DNA from: Xenoacremonium recifei
Taxonomy: Eukaryota; Ascomycota; Sordariomycetes; Hypocreales; Nectriaceae
Direction of reading: 5' to 3'
Assembly (NCBI GenBank): GCA_012184525.1
Contig: WOFQ01000150.1
Span: 1-23,007 of the forward strand
Length of the DNA stretch: 23,007 nt
Shown here: piece after piece, positions 10,294-20,304 of the stretch
Layout of the letters: each line of letters begins with the position of its first letter
How positions within the stretch are numbered: position 1 is the stretch's first letter
Notes under the pieces: generated by a model
What the model saw: the letters and a program-made list of their open reading frames with translations, nothing else
What the model was told of the DNA's origin: nothing
Database searches by the model: none
Program-made: the position numbers and the translations under genes

Positions 10294-12178
10294 CTAGAAC
10301 TGGTGCAGTCGGGAGTTCTTGGTAAATGTTCGAAAGGTTTTACCAAAGAACCCAAAGATAATTAGACCTAGGAACGAAAATCCAGCAGTCATCGCCATCA
10401 GCAGGAAGACAGGTGGAATAAATCCATCCTGTGCCGCCCAATCGTTGATGTAATAGGACATACCGAACTGTAGAATGTTGAGAATGCATGATCTTTAGTT
10501 TTGTGGACTGGGTAGACGTACACCAAACGTATTCTTACAGACGGTGCTAATCACCATGATTTCGCCAGCGATGGGTTTATAACAGTCGATTGCATACTAA
10601 AGCCAGTCAGATGTTAACAGTTGCGTAGGATGGACGAGTCTTACGGTAATGCAAAGTGTCGGTATTGACACCACGATACAACCGACAAAGGTGAAGCCGA
10701 GAATAATGACAGCTTCCCAGGGCCAAGCACTCTGAAGACCGGCTCCGACGACCTGCGCTGGTAAGTTTAATTTTTTTTTTTTTTGCCTACAAACACCAAA
10801 ACACTCACGACCATGCCGACAATAGTTATTGCGATGAACGGAATCAACGCAGGTAACCGCATTTCTGGCTCTCGAATTCCGTTGTTCTTCTTTGTAGATC
10901 GCATAGCGATCCAGTCAGACCAAGGTCCGGCTACTGAAAGACCAATTACCCCTCCCGCTGCGAGAGCGAAATTGGCAAACCCAACATTCTGGGAGTTGAA
11001 ATTGTATGGTGGTGCAGAAAGAGCCTGCGATTGCAAGAGATTGATGCACAGGAGAGAGTTGGCGGCTGCACCCATGGACATAGCAGCCCAAAATATGATC
11101 GGATAAAAGAAAATCTGGATTGGGGTAAATGTGTGATGCAAGATGATCCGTATAACGTCTCGATCGATAGGTTGTGTGAGGCTGAATTGTGATTTGCTGG
11201 GCGTGCCTCGCCCAAGAAACTCGTGGCGAGCGGTCTCCTCGACTTGCTCGGTGTAGGCTTTCGCTTCATGGCTTGCAGGGTCATTGGAGGAGCTTTCGGC
11301 CGCTTGGCAAGGTTTGATAGACGATCGTCGCGTTTCGGGAAACATCAATACAATGAAAATAAGGTTAAGACACTGTGCAATAGTGCAAGCCCAGAAGAAC
11401 CATCGCCACGAAGTGCGCTGGGCAATGGCACCCGAGATAATTGGGCCAAGAAACAGACCCATAAAGTAGCAGTAACTGTGATGTTAGCTAAAGGGCACAG
11501 CAAGATTGAGTTTAACCTACAAGTAGATCCCGATGTATTTGCCACGTTGATGAAGAAACTTGATGTCCGCAATGACAACCGGCATGATACTTTCGTTGGC
11601 AGCCGCTCCAAGTCCGGTGAGGACTCTTCCGCCAAGAAGTGAACTATACGATCCTGCCTTGGCTTGCCAAACGCACGAAGCGATGGTGATGAGCGCGCAG
11701 ATTATGAGGACAACACGACGGCCGAAAACCTCGCTACAGGGTATGATGATAAAGTTTGCGTAGCCTAGAGCAAGAACTGTAGCGCCAGTCTATGTCACAT
11801 ACTTAGTTGACTAGAACGGGTGTACAGGAATATCTGGACTAACAAGGAGAGATATTTCAGACTGTCCTTTTCCCCATTCATTCATGTACACGGCTGTGAG
11901 AGGCGCGATGGAGAGATTTGTAATGACGCTGACGAGAACGAAAGATCCTTGAGCGAAGAGCACCATGTTCTTCCAAAGACGAGACCAGTTCTAAATGGTA
12001 AGCTGTGGTCCATTACCTCGAAAGTTGTACTTACCAATGGGTCAGCAGGATCGTTCGTGGGTATAGGAATCAAGACGACTGAATCTAAGGAAGACCCAGC
12101 ATATACAGTAGGTCTTCCACTGATTTCAGTCATGATTTCCGTCCCAGGGACGAGATCAATGTTAGGAGCATCTTCCAT
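10294..12178 (-). CDS. Major facilitator superfamily transporter (DHA1-like), 7 exons
   Basis: Seven minus-strand exons join in frame: 12178-12035, 11990-11844, 11789-11521, 11475-10809, 10752-10645, 10596-10522 and 10467-10294, giving 527 residues. A hydrophilic N-terminus of about 48 residues (MEDAPNIDLVPGTEIM) precedes the membrane domain. Family marks include NWSRLWKNMVLFAQGSFVLV before the first helices, GGRVLTGLGAAANES, the FPETRR end of helix 6 followed by a hydrophilic central loop, and NNGIREPEMRLPALIPF before the last helices. About 12 helices are expected in the plasma membrane. Intron 3 is 45 nt; intron 4 contains a run of about 14 T on the plus strand. The gene is head-to-head with the YciI gene across a motif-bearing promoter, which suggests uptake or efflux of the cluster's aromatic substrate; direction is inference. 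In-frame ATGs further upstream exist, but 12178 gives the normal N-terminus. Confidence 0.9.
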
Positions 12179-12547
12179 AACGATTGCGCGGCTCAAATCT
12201 GAGCGGAAAAAACGATTCCTGGATCGCAGGTGTAAAAGTGCGGAATTCGTCGCGGGAGAGAAGTTTGACTCTGGAGCATGGCCCCTCTTTTGGCGTGTCT
12301 TTATATTCAAATGCAGTTGGGGTGTCGTGCTTGTTCCGCAAGCCCTTGACACTGCAATCGAGGATGAGAGCCTGCTAAGGTGTCCTAGACTCGACGGTGG
12401 AACCAAGTGTGTTGGCTCGGGTTGTGTTAAGCATCCGGGGTTGCGGGGTAAATGGCAGGGTTGTAAAGAGCCCTATTCTGTAGTGGCCAAGCCAACGACG
12501 CGTTGGAATGTACCTATCTTTTTTCCGGTGGCTCACTTCACTTACTG

Positions 12548-12641
12548 GTCCCGCCAACTGCACTCTCATGATGATCCCCGTTCAGCTAGCGTATCAATTC
12601 GGTTAAGTTGGGTTGTTTTATTCCAGTCCCGCAAGTCCCGC
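12548..12641. promoter_or_regulatory. Divergent promoter (MFS / YciI) with three GTCCCGC sites
   Basis: In the 603 bp between the two start codons, GTCCCGC occurs at 12548-12554, 12626-12632 and 12635-12641. The last two are 9 bp apart in tandem, and the third sits in the palindrome GTCCCGCGGAC. The sites are about 140-235 bp from the YciI ATG and 370-465 bp from the MFS ATG. The same 7-mer recurs three times in each of the other two divergent promoters of the cluster. Confidence 0.65.
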
Positions 12642-12781
12642 GGACCAAAAAGCGGACTATAGAATGAGGAACATACTAAAACCTTGACTGTGCCTGCTTA
12701 GAAAAAAGATGTCATACTAAGCTAGCCTAAATGAACTTCTAATCTTTATCTATTAGTATTTGTCTCCTAATTGAAATCGTC

Positions 12782-13310
12782 ATGGCAGCGAAATACGACT
12801 GGATTGTGCTCATTCCTGACTGTGAGGGTGCTACACGCGAGAGGATTGCCCGTCGAGCGTGAGACCTTTGCTTTAAAGGAGGATTGCGGCATACTGACCT
12901 TTATTCGATAGAGAACATGTCAAGGGTTTGTCCTACAGAGTCGAATCGGGTGCCTGGCTCATGGGTGGTACGATTTGAAGTCTCCTGTCTCCGTTCATTT
13001 TCACTTCCTTTCCTTTCCTTTAATTCCTAGCTCGCTAACTACAAATTAGGTGCCACATTAGAACATCCACCTATTGACGGGGAAGAGAAGGCATACAATG
13101 GCAGTTGTATTGTTGCTCACGCAGCGAACAAAGAGGAAGTTATGGAAGAAATAAAGAAGGATGTGTTTGCAACGTCAGGAGTGTGGGATGTTGAAAAGGC
13201 GATTCTGTATCCGGTCAGATTCATAACTTCTGGATTTGAATATATGGCTACTAATCTTGCTACAGATCATGACCGCATTCCGAAAGCCTTTAGAGAACGC
13301 AATGTTTTGA
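12782..13310 (+). CDS. YciI-domain protein (dimeric alpha+beta barrel), 4 exons
   Basis: Four exons (12782-12858, 12912-12967, 13050-13213, 13266-13310) give a 113-residue protein: MAAKYDWIVLIPDCEGATRE, then EHVKG, SGAWLMGGATLEHP, YNGSCIVAHAANKEEV, then DVFATSGVWDVEKAILYP, ending IMTAFRKPLENAMF. This is the usual length and order for YciI-like ferredoxin-fold proteins. The third intron (donor GTCAGA, branch point TACTAAT, acceptor CTACAG) is needed to reach the family's normal C-terminus; reading through instead adds an unrelated tail to 13411. The family resembles muconolactone isomerase in fold and includes TftG, a chlorohydroxyquinol dechlorinase, so isomerisation or elimination on a ring-derived intermediate is a reasonable but unproven role. 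It shares a promoter with the MFS gene. Confidence 0.8.
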
Positions 13311-13385
13311 GAATAATTGAAGAAAGAGAATACATATATAGAAGCAGATATCGCAAACTATCAAAATCTTTTAGGACAAACGATT

Positions 13386-13687
13386 CTATATGTTTTTATA
13401 CCATTGGGTGAAAGGTAAAGCAGCGATTAACAGCGCACCTGTCATTATGATAGATCCATAAGCACCGACATCGCTTACCGTAACATCCTTTAGAGGAGGT
13501 CCAGCCCTAGTCTAGCGATATTAAATGTCAGTGAGCGAGTTAGGGCGAGAAAGAGAAATGAAAGTTCTCCCTACTGACGGCCGTCAAAATGGGAACGCTC
13601 GAGTTCCATTGGGGAATTAAGACTACTCATATACTCAGCAGCGGTGCATATGCCATTGAAGAAAGTTTTGCCAGCACTCAGCGTCAT
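13386..13687 (-). CDS. Possible small two-exon gene, membrane-anchored 77-residue protein
   Basis: On the minus strand, exon 1 (13687-13575) begins MTLSAGKTFFNGICTAAEYM and ends FDGR plus two bases. A 68-nt intron (GTAGGG to ACTAG, with CACTGAC upstream) joins in phase 2 to exon 2 (13506-13386), which reads QAGPPLKDVTVSDVGAYGS and then a hydrophobic stretch, IIMTGALLIAALPFTQWY, ending KNI. The in-phase join and the single C-terminal membrane helix support a real gene. It lies 115 bp beyond the stop of the FAH-family gene on the same strand and is convergent with YciI. An open stretch continues upstream of the ATG to a TTTCTAG, so an additional 5' exon is possible. I do not recognise the family; it may be a remnant. 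Confidence 0.35.
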
Positions 13688-13802
13688 GGCGTATAATACA
13701 AAAAGAGAAGCGGATGCGTTGTTCCAAGGATGCCTTGGCTAGAAACACTTTATTCTAGACCTACACGGATGGACATAGCAACTTGAAATCAACTGTCATA
13801 GT

Positions 13803-14823
13803 CTACCGTGAATCATATCTGACATTGTTTATAAGTGTGCCAATTTTGGAAACCTCCACGCGAATATTATCCCCTTGATTGAGAATCACTCGAGGCGTTT
13901 TGAAGTAGCCAATCCCAGCTGGCGTACCTGTCAAAAGGATGGAACCAGCCTCTAGTGTTGTCCCTTGCGATAGATACGATATTTGTTTGCGAATATTGAA
14001 GATCATGTCAGCCGTAGTCCCATCCTGCACAACGTTCCCATTATGAATAGTCTTCAGTCTCAAAGTTTGTGGATCAGGAATAATCACCGGAGAGACAAGA
14101 ACAGGCCCTATATGTATTAATGTGGTGATGCTCCGCGTAGATGTTAGAAACATACCAATAGGACAACTCCCGTCGAGGCCCTTGGAGAAAGACCACTGTG
14201 CTGTCAAAAGCTGAAGTCTTCTTGCAGACACATCGTTCGACGCCGTATATCCGAGCACGTAATCAAGTGCTTCATGCTCTGAAATGTCTCGACCCGACTT
14301 GCCAATTACAGCGCAAAGCTCGCCCTCGTAGTCACTTGTTCCGTCCTGGGCACATCTTGGTACAGTGATCGTGGCGGGATGTGGATCAGCTAATGCTGTT
14401 CGAGGCTTGGTGAACAAGACCGGCACTTCAGGAATCGGAAATCCCCCCTCCTAAGAAAACAAATCAGATAGCGTAATGTCTGGGATTTCATCTCTGGCTT
14501 GCCTTTGCATGATCATGATAATTCAAACCCAAACAGCGAATGTAGGAGCAGTCGTCCCGTGATACTGGCGCCAGAAGCTATATAGTTAGGACCATTTGCA
14601 GAACGCCTGAATCACAAGATGTTCTGATGCTTACTCTCTCCACAGTATAGACAACATCCGTAACTTTGCCATTGAAAATAGTGCCGTTAATAAGATATGC
14701 CTTGATCTCAAATCCTTCAACAGAATCTTTGCCGACATCTCTCGAAGGGTCGACTAATTGGCCGAGATGCACAGCGTAGTCTTCTTTCGCAACGAAGCGA
14801 ATGAGATGAGTCCACGCAGCCAT
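13803..14823 (-). CDS. Fumarylacetoacetate hydrolase family protein, 4 exons
   Basis: Exons 14823-14635, 14577-14503, 14450-14156 and 14107-13803 join in frame to 287 residues. Members hydrolyse C-C bonds in acylpyruvates such as fumarylpyruvate, acetylpyruvate or 2,4,6-trioxoheptanoate, using a divalent metal. The C-terminal catalytic domain is complete: IRCLGLNYHDHAKE, PVLFTKPRTAL, DYEGELCAVIGKSGRDIS with metal ligands E130 and E132, GYTASNDVSARRLQ with D161, SKGLDGSCPIGP and LEAGSILLTGTPAGIGYF. The spacing of the three ligands matches human FAHD1. Intron 2 begins with GC rather than GT (AAG/GCAAGC), a known minor donor class; reading through does not preserve the protein. The gene is head-to-head with the ring-cleaving dioxygenase, which fits a role in hydrolysing the ring-fission product. 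The precise substrate is unknown. Confidence 0.9.
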
Positions 14824-14970
14824 GATTCAAGCTGTATGTTCGTCTCGGAATAGGAGTCTCCTAGCCTAGCCGGATAATCTCGCCGAAAAATTCCTTTTCT
14901 TTTCTGAGATGGCAGTGTCTCGTAGAGCTTGGTCTTTTGTACAAAAATGTGCCACTGTCTCTACTCGGGG

Positions 14971-15038
14971 GCGGGACGTGAAAATGAGTGCGGGACACGG
15001 ATATACGGGTTTGCTGCCTACTCCTACCCCGGCGGGAC
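14971..15038. promoter_or_regulatory. Divergent promoter (FAH-family / dioxygenase) with three GCGGGAC sites
   Basis: The 479 bp between the start codons carries GCGGGAC (complement of GTCCCGC) at 14971-14977, 14990-14996 and 15032-15038, all in the same orientation. They lie 148-215 bp from the FAH-family ATG and about 265-330 bp from the dioxygenase ATG. Confidence 0.65.
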
Positions 15039-15302
15039 GGTCTGCTCTCCAGGTCGATCCCCATGGGGTACGAGACGAAATGTGGAGACACACAATTAGC
15101 CGTCACGAATCGCGTCTTGGGACATTGGACTTGGACTGAGAGGGGTGTGGTGGACTGACGAAGGTGCCGCTTCTCTCACGGATAAAGGCCTAATTCAGGA
15201 ATGTAATCCGGGAATCGAAATGGCTATAACTTGGAGTCAATTAGACGGAAATAAGGAGGAATCTTTTCATTCCCCTATCACGTATCCTTGTCTCGTGAAC
15301 CT

Positions 15303-16517
15303 ATGCACAGCATCATGGCACTCCCTTGTACGCCGAAGCCGAACCACGGTGGTTCTGTGTCGGACTTGGTCGCTGTTGGTCCTGAACAGCTGAGCCTTGA
15401 GAACTGGAAGATGGAAATGAATATCGACCACAGCAAACAGATTAAACTCATCAGGCTCTCTCACATGCGTTACCAGCATCCAGATCTGGAAAAGATAGCA
15501 AACTTTCTGCAAGGTAAGGAATGTGTTAAGAAATTGAACAATTACTTACTTTTCAGATTTTGGCATGGGCGTTACGAAACGTACCAAAACAGAGATGTGG
15601 TTTCGAGGATATGGACCGGACCCGTATGTTTGTGTGTTTGCTCCGTCATTGCTCGAAAAATACAGCTTTGGAAGTGCTAACTTAGCAGACTATGCTGTGA
15701 AGGGTCCTAAGAAGTTTCTTGGCGGCGCGTTCCTCGTGGAATCTTATGGAGATCTCGAACAAGCGTCTGCACTTGCTGGTACCAAAATTGAAGAAATGAC
15801 AGATTCACCAGGGGGTGGTCATATCGTCACGGTCTATGACCCGGAGGGATTCCCTGTTGCATTAATACATGGTCAGGACTCGGTTGATGGAGAAGAGCCT
15901 CCAGGAAAGATTGTTGTGAATTATGAAAAGGAGAAGCCTCGGCTCCGCGAGTTCTTGCGTTTCACGCCTGGTCCTGCAGCAGTTTTCAAGGTATTTCCGC
16001 AACCCCGAAACTCATCGCCGGCTGACAGATGCAGCTTGGACACTATGGTCTCTGCGTGCAAAATTTTGACACTCAACTGGACTTCTATCTAAGGAACTTC
16101 AACCTCGTCCCAACAGATTTTCTCTATGTCGATTGCGCCGATGGCACCAAGAAGTCTGTTGCCCTTTTCGCTCATATCGACCGGGGGGAAGACTACGTTG
16201 ATCACCATACCTTCTTCATGAGTACCAACGCAACCAGCCACGTACATCATTGTTCATTTGAAGTCCACGATTACGACACCCAGATGTTGGGGCACCAGTG
16301 GCTAGCTCAGAAAAGATATGAATCAGTTTGGGGGGTGGGACGGCATATTCTGGGGTCGCAGATCTTTGATTACTGGTGGGATCCTCATGGCAATATGATT
16401 GAGCACTACGCGGATGGCGATCAGGTTAACGAAAAAACGCCGATTGGATTCGGGCCCGCTGGTGACGAGTCGCTTGCCGTTTGGGGTCCGGAGGTTCCAA
16501 AATGGTTTCTTGAGTAG
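15303..16517 (+). CDS. Type I extradiol (VOC-fold) ring-cleavage dioxygenase, 3 exons
   Basis: Exons 15303-15513, 15557-15990 and 16035-16517 give 375 residues with two vicinal-oxygen-chelate domains. The N-terminal domain starts LIRLSHMRYQHPDLEKIANF and ends near DPEGFPVALIHGQ. The C-terminal domain holds the predicted Fe(II) ligands: H218 in KLGHYGLCVQNF, H287 in HVHHCSFEV and E338 in GNMIEHYADGD, followed by the loop to FGPAGDESLAVWGP. Such enzymes open catechol or trihydroxybenzene rings next to the diol. Intron 2 is 44 nt if the acceptor is ATGCAG before 16035, giving the family-like junction FK/LGHYG; using the CTGACAG acceptor (exon from 16029) adds two residues and leaves 38 nt. A second ATG at 15315 is an equally possible start. 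The gene is head-to-head with the FAH-family gene and convergent with the regulator. Confidence 0.9.
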
Positions 16518-16928
16518 CATCCTAACTAGGAATGAGGATGAATAACTTTCGTGAGGGCTCTACTCCGTACGCATTGGTACAGTAAGATAGGGTTAGTGCG
16601 GCTAAACTGATCAGTAATAACGGGAAGATGTTTTGACACTCACAGACTTTGCCTCCGTTATCCGCCACCAAATTTTTGTTATCGATAGTCGCATGAACGA
16701 TGGCGAGCTGAGCAATGTGAAGGGACTGTCGCCAAATAAATTAAAAGCTCATCTCTCAACTCTCTTCAAGTGACGCATGATGTGAACGGTAATCTCCATG
16801 GTTAATTTTCCCTGGTGGTTAACTAGCTATTGCGTACAATTGAATGCCCAGAATACGGTCTTAATGGAATTTCAACATATCTGAAGAGCCATCAGTAATT
16901 CTGTTGAACTAGTTATGCTACCTCAGAA
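16518..16928. other. Intergenic between convergent dioxygenase and regulator genes
   Basis: 411 bp between two stop codons; it should contain both 3' untranslated regions. I see no gene or repeat in it. Confidence 0.5.
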
Positions 16929-19435
16929 TTAGGGCGTTGTTGCTAAATCATCTAATAAAGTCTCCAATATGGAACAGAATTTCCTTGACATCTCCCAATG
17001 TCCGATTCTCCGCAAAAGATCGATGGCACTGCATAAAACACTCGGTTCAACCGGCGAGAATATGGGTGGCGATGTATCAATGCTGATTGATGGGCCCGAT
17101 ACTCCTAAGACTTGAAGCTCAGGAATGTTGATATCTGCTGGAGAAGGAATGTATACACCGGCTGTAGGCTTCATCTTGATGTAGCTGTAGATGATGACAG
17201 AAGCGTAGAAGACAGCTTTAGGCACGTGAATAGCAGGCTCGACACCGACTGGGAGCATTTCCAGGTACTTCAAAACTAGAAGAGAGTGTAGGACGCTACG
17301 CCGGGATTCCAAAGAGGTAGCCCAGCTATTTGTGTCTTCTCTGGTCCGCTCAGCGGCAAGTTTTCCGTCGCGGCCAATGAAACGTTCCAGGAGGTCAAAG
17401 TCAGTGTACAAAATCATGAACGCCAGATGCCAGAATATCATCAGACATAGGTGACTGTTCTTAGTTCCTCGTTCGTGTTTACAGTGCTCTTTTTGCCATG
17501 TAAGGAGGAAGTTCCGGAAATAATGGGTCATCATCTCATCGAGTACTTGGGCTCTTTGCTCCTGGATAGATGCGACGATTCCTGCTAAAGACGCGTACTC
17601 GTACATGTGAGAGCTGTGCCTCATAGGAGTCGTTGAGCCCGGAGCTGATTCGCGCTCATACCCTGAGGACATGCCGGTGCTTGCTCTTTCTTTCTCTAGC
17701 AAATTATGCCATTCGGAGGAGCTTGGGGCAAAGAAAACTTCATCTGAGCTGCATACCGGCAGTCTGTCGGGCTTGTGTCGAAGAAGTGGCTCGTGGTGGA
17801 ATGTAGTGGCGAATTCTGAGTCGTGAACATATAGACCGAGGATAAGACGGACAGACTCTTCTGTATAGGCCCATGTCTTCCATATATCCTCTTGACCCCT
17901 CCCCATCTCCTGTGGATACATGACCAGGGGCTCTTTGATCTTGAAGAAACCTCCTTGTCGAGCCCAGGCAATGACCGTGCCATGAAAACTCTCTGTCATG
18001 CAAAGATCGCTAGGCTGACCTGAGAGCATGCCGAAGGTTTGTCCGATCGTAGCTGCCTGAACGAGAGAAAGAACTTCTCTGCTATCCCGATGAATATATC
18101 TGTCCCACTGACCATTTCGGTCAGTGCATATTCATTCATCTTCAATTCTGGGAAAAGATTTCAGAACTTACAGATGCTAGTATAGCCTTATTGAGCATCT
18201 GAAAAATTTTCCTTCCTTGCTGTGCAGCCCCGGAGGACCCCATAAATAAGGCGCCGACAGAGCATACAGACAACAGAAGCAATGCGTTCTCAGAAGATGG
18301 CCGGAACGTGGGTGCATGCAATAACGGAAATACTGGATTAAATCTTACAAAGTAGAGTTTGATGCAAAGATTCTATCTACCATTAGCCTGAGTGCATTGC
18401 AAAGCCTGCGTGACATACCAAGAATTCAGCAGACGGTAGTGCTGTGTTACTTAAGGGCGGCTGTAGTCTATGCGAAAGGCCTTCTCGGTAAGCCTCATCA
18501 ATCTCTTCCTGGTCTGTTGATCCTAGGCAGACGATGTCTCTGGGCAACGTCGTGTACCAGTTACTCTGTATCTCAGGGATGAGTTGCGTTAGGGAGCCAG
18601 GAGGGCCAGCTCGACGTGTACTTGTCTCATGTATACGCTGAGCAGCGGGAACATCGTGGCTGGGAAGATCCCAAGCAGAAATTGCTGTAGAGAGAGAATA
18701 GTTGAGCGCGTTGAGGTCAAAGTCGTTGCCAAGTAACCAAGATTGCTCATTGGTGTTTAATCCGATATCCATAAGCTCGAGCTCCGTGGGCATATCGAGC
18801 AACCCGGCTGAGAACTCTATACCACCGCAAGATGCATCAATAGTCGAGGTTGATAGAGCATCCGGTTGCCGAGGAATGACGTCGAATGGACCATATGGAT
18901 GAGGCTCCGATGCTCTAGATTGGGTTCCTGTAGGACTGATTATAGATGCTTGTGTATGGGAGGAATGAGAGGGCACTCTAGACGGAACTTTTGACCGTTT
19001 GATTGAAGTTGCACCGCTACCCTCTACTACAATGCCTTCCTTGGGGGATTGTCGAAAGGAAGTTACGCTGTCAGCTGATCTACTTTCTCGCTCTTCGTCA
19101 TGAACGCGATTATGACGCAGTAACGAGTCTCTGCAATGAGTCAGAAAGGATCAGGTATTTTTTGTGTGAAATGGACTCAAAGATCTTGAAGCAGAGTACC
19201 GTGAATCTGACATATGTGGCATGCTTCTTCACACTTTGACTTACTGACGACTGTACGATTTTCCACACTCATCACACCGAAAGGGTCTTTCCTTGGTATG
19301 CGACCGCACATGGCGGGCCAAATGCTCCGTCCTGGAAAAGCATTGTCCACAGTACGGACACTTCCGGACCTGCTTGACACCGCGCCGCGCCCTGGTGGAT
19401 ACAGCCGGAGGGCTGACGCTTTTCTCGTCTGACAT
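16929..19435 (-). CDS. Transcription factor: two C2H2 zinc fingers plus fungal-specific domain
   Basis: Exons 19435-19245, 19130-18419, 18372-18172 and 18107-16929 join in frame to 760 residues. Finger 1 uses C26, C29, H42, H46 and finger 2 uses C54, C57, H70, H74; the first intron splits finger 2 within SRQD. A low-complexity linker of about 200 residues rich in S, P and T follows. The fungal-specific transcription factor domain (PF04082 type) runs from about residue 300: LYFVRFNPVFPLLHAPTFRP, SSENALLLLSVCSVGALFMG, then LVQAATIGQTFGM and EDIWKTWAYTEESVRLILGL. It should act in the nucleus as an activator or repressor of pathway genes. Contact positions are R-E-H-R in finger 1 and R-D-S-R in finger 2, which suggest a GNG-GGG type site and fit the cluster's GCGGGAC motif. 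Its own start lies in the divergent promoter shared with the FAD monooxygenase. Confidence 0.9.
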
Positions 19436-19869
19436 GCTTCAAGAATTCATGGAAGTAATAGAAGGCAGAGTGAATAACTCAGAGCATTAGCTCAAGTTTC
19501 TGTTTGTCGCACTGACTCTCCGACTCGTAGCCAAGGTCGCTGTGCTTGGGCTCGGCCCCCGGGGAAGCCGTTCTTCAGTTTCCCCAGAGTCTAATCCCAA
19601 TGAGGGTAGTATCTTCGTCTCAGCCGGAATCCCCGCATCACGTATCCCATGACCGAGCCTTGGCATTTTCACCAATAATGGGGTTCAAATTTGTTGTTAA
19701 AGTATTCCTGATTAGGGTTGAACGAAATGAGGGCTACGGAGAGATTCACATGTAAGGACTTTATATTGTGAATTGACTGTAATTTGATATTATGTTTCAT
19801 TTTCGGGCTTCATTTTGTTCATCCAGCCTACTACGACTCTCCTTCAGCTGGAAACAAAGGCACAACAAA

Positions 19870-20060
19870 CCGAGACTTGCCCACATGATACTTTTTCTTG
19901 CAGGTACTAAACTAAATCTTCAAGATACTGTTTTGCCAGACTATATCGCCGATACGGACACAATACGGTAATGGTCCCGCAAGCAAGTCTCGGCAGTTCG
20001 AGAGCAGCGGTACCGTCCCGCAGCACTAATAAGCGAAAGTCGCAAGTCTCGATGTCCCGC
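19870..20060. promoter_or_regulatory. Divergent promoter (regulator / FAD monooxygenase) with GTCCCGC and GCAAGTCTCG sites
   Basis: The 869 bp between start codons holds GTCCCGC at 19974-19980, 20015-20021 and 20054-20060, all 245-331 bp upstream of the monooxygenase ATG. Interleaved is a second repeat, GCAAGTCTCG, at 19983-19992 and 20042-20051, with an inverted copy at 19880-19871. The tandem at 12631-12640 reads GCAAGTCCCG, so the two motifs may be variants of one extended site, GCAAGTCYCG. The sites are much closer to the monooxygenase than to the regulator. The remaining sequence (19436-19869) shows no supported gene. Confidence 0.62.
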
Positions 20061-20304
20061 ATTATTCTTCCCCCGCCTTATCCCTCGGGAATTCCATCCG
20101 GTGGTGCAGTAGGGGATAAACTTAGTGTGATTGGGTAGGAGTCCTGTGCCACGTATTGAAGTAGCCATCACATCCATATGAGATCTACAGAAACTCAATG
20201 AGTCTAGTCTGACTCAATCTCTCCATAAAATCAATCAGTTGCACAGTACTCTGAGATTATTGTCAATTTATGAACTTTTCATTGACAATCTAAATATTTT
20301 TGCA

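Noticed and set aside
10029..10325. Possible ankyrin-like protein
   Set aside because: Only one faint repeat-like stretch is visible, it overlaps the MFS 3' end, and no second repeat or splice structure supports it.
10767..10782. MFS frame ending in a run of lysines encoded by poly-A
   Set aside because: The run lies inside an intron that starts at GTGAGT (10808); splicing continues the transporter normally, so this is not a truncation.
11820..12662. Plus-strand 280-codon open frame opposite the MFS 5' end
   Set aside because: It is antisense to the MFS exons and promoter, shows no domain, and the MFS protein on the other strand is unambiguous.
13142..13411. Extended YciI C-terminus read through to 13411
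   Set aside because: The tail after ILYPVRF has no family resemblance, whereas removing the 52-nt intron with a TACTAAT branch point restores the expected short C-terminus.
19487..19675. Minus-strand 62-codon open frame upstream of the zinc-finger gene
   Set aside because: It ends before the regulator's ATG and I see no splice pair joining it in frame. It may be an upstream ORF in the leader, but the evidence is too weak for a feature.
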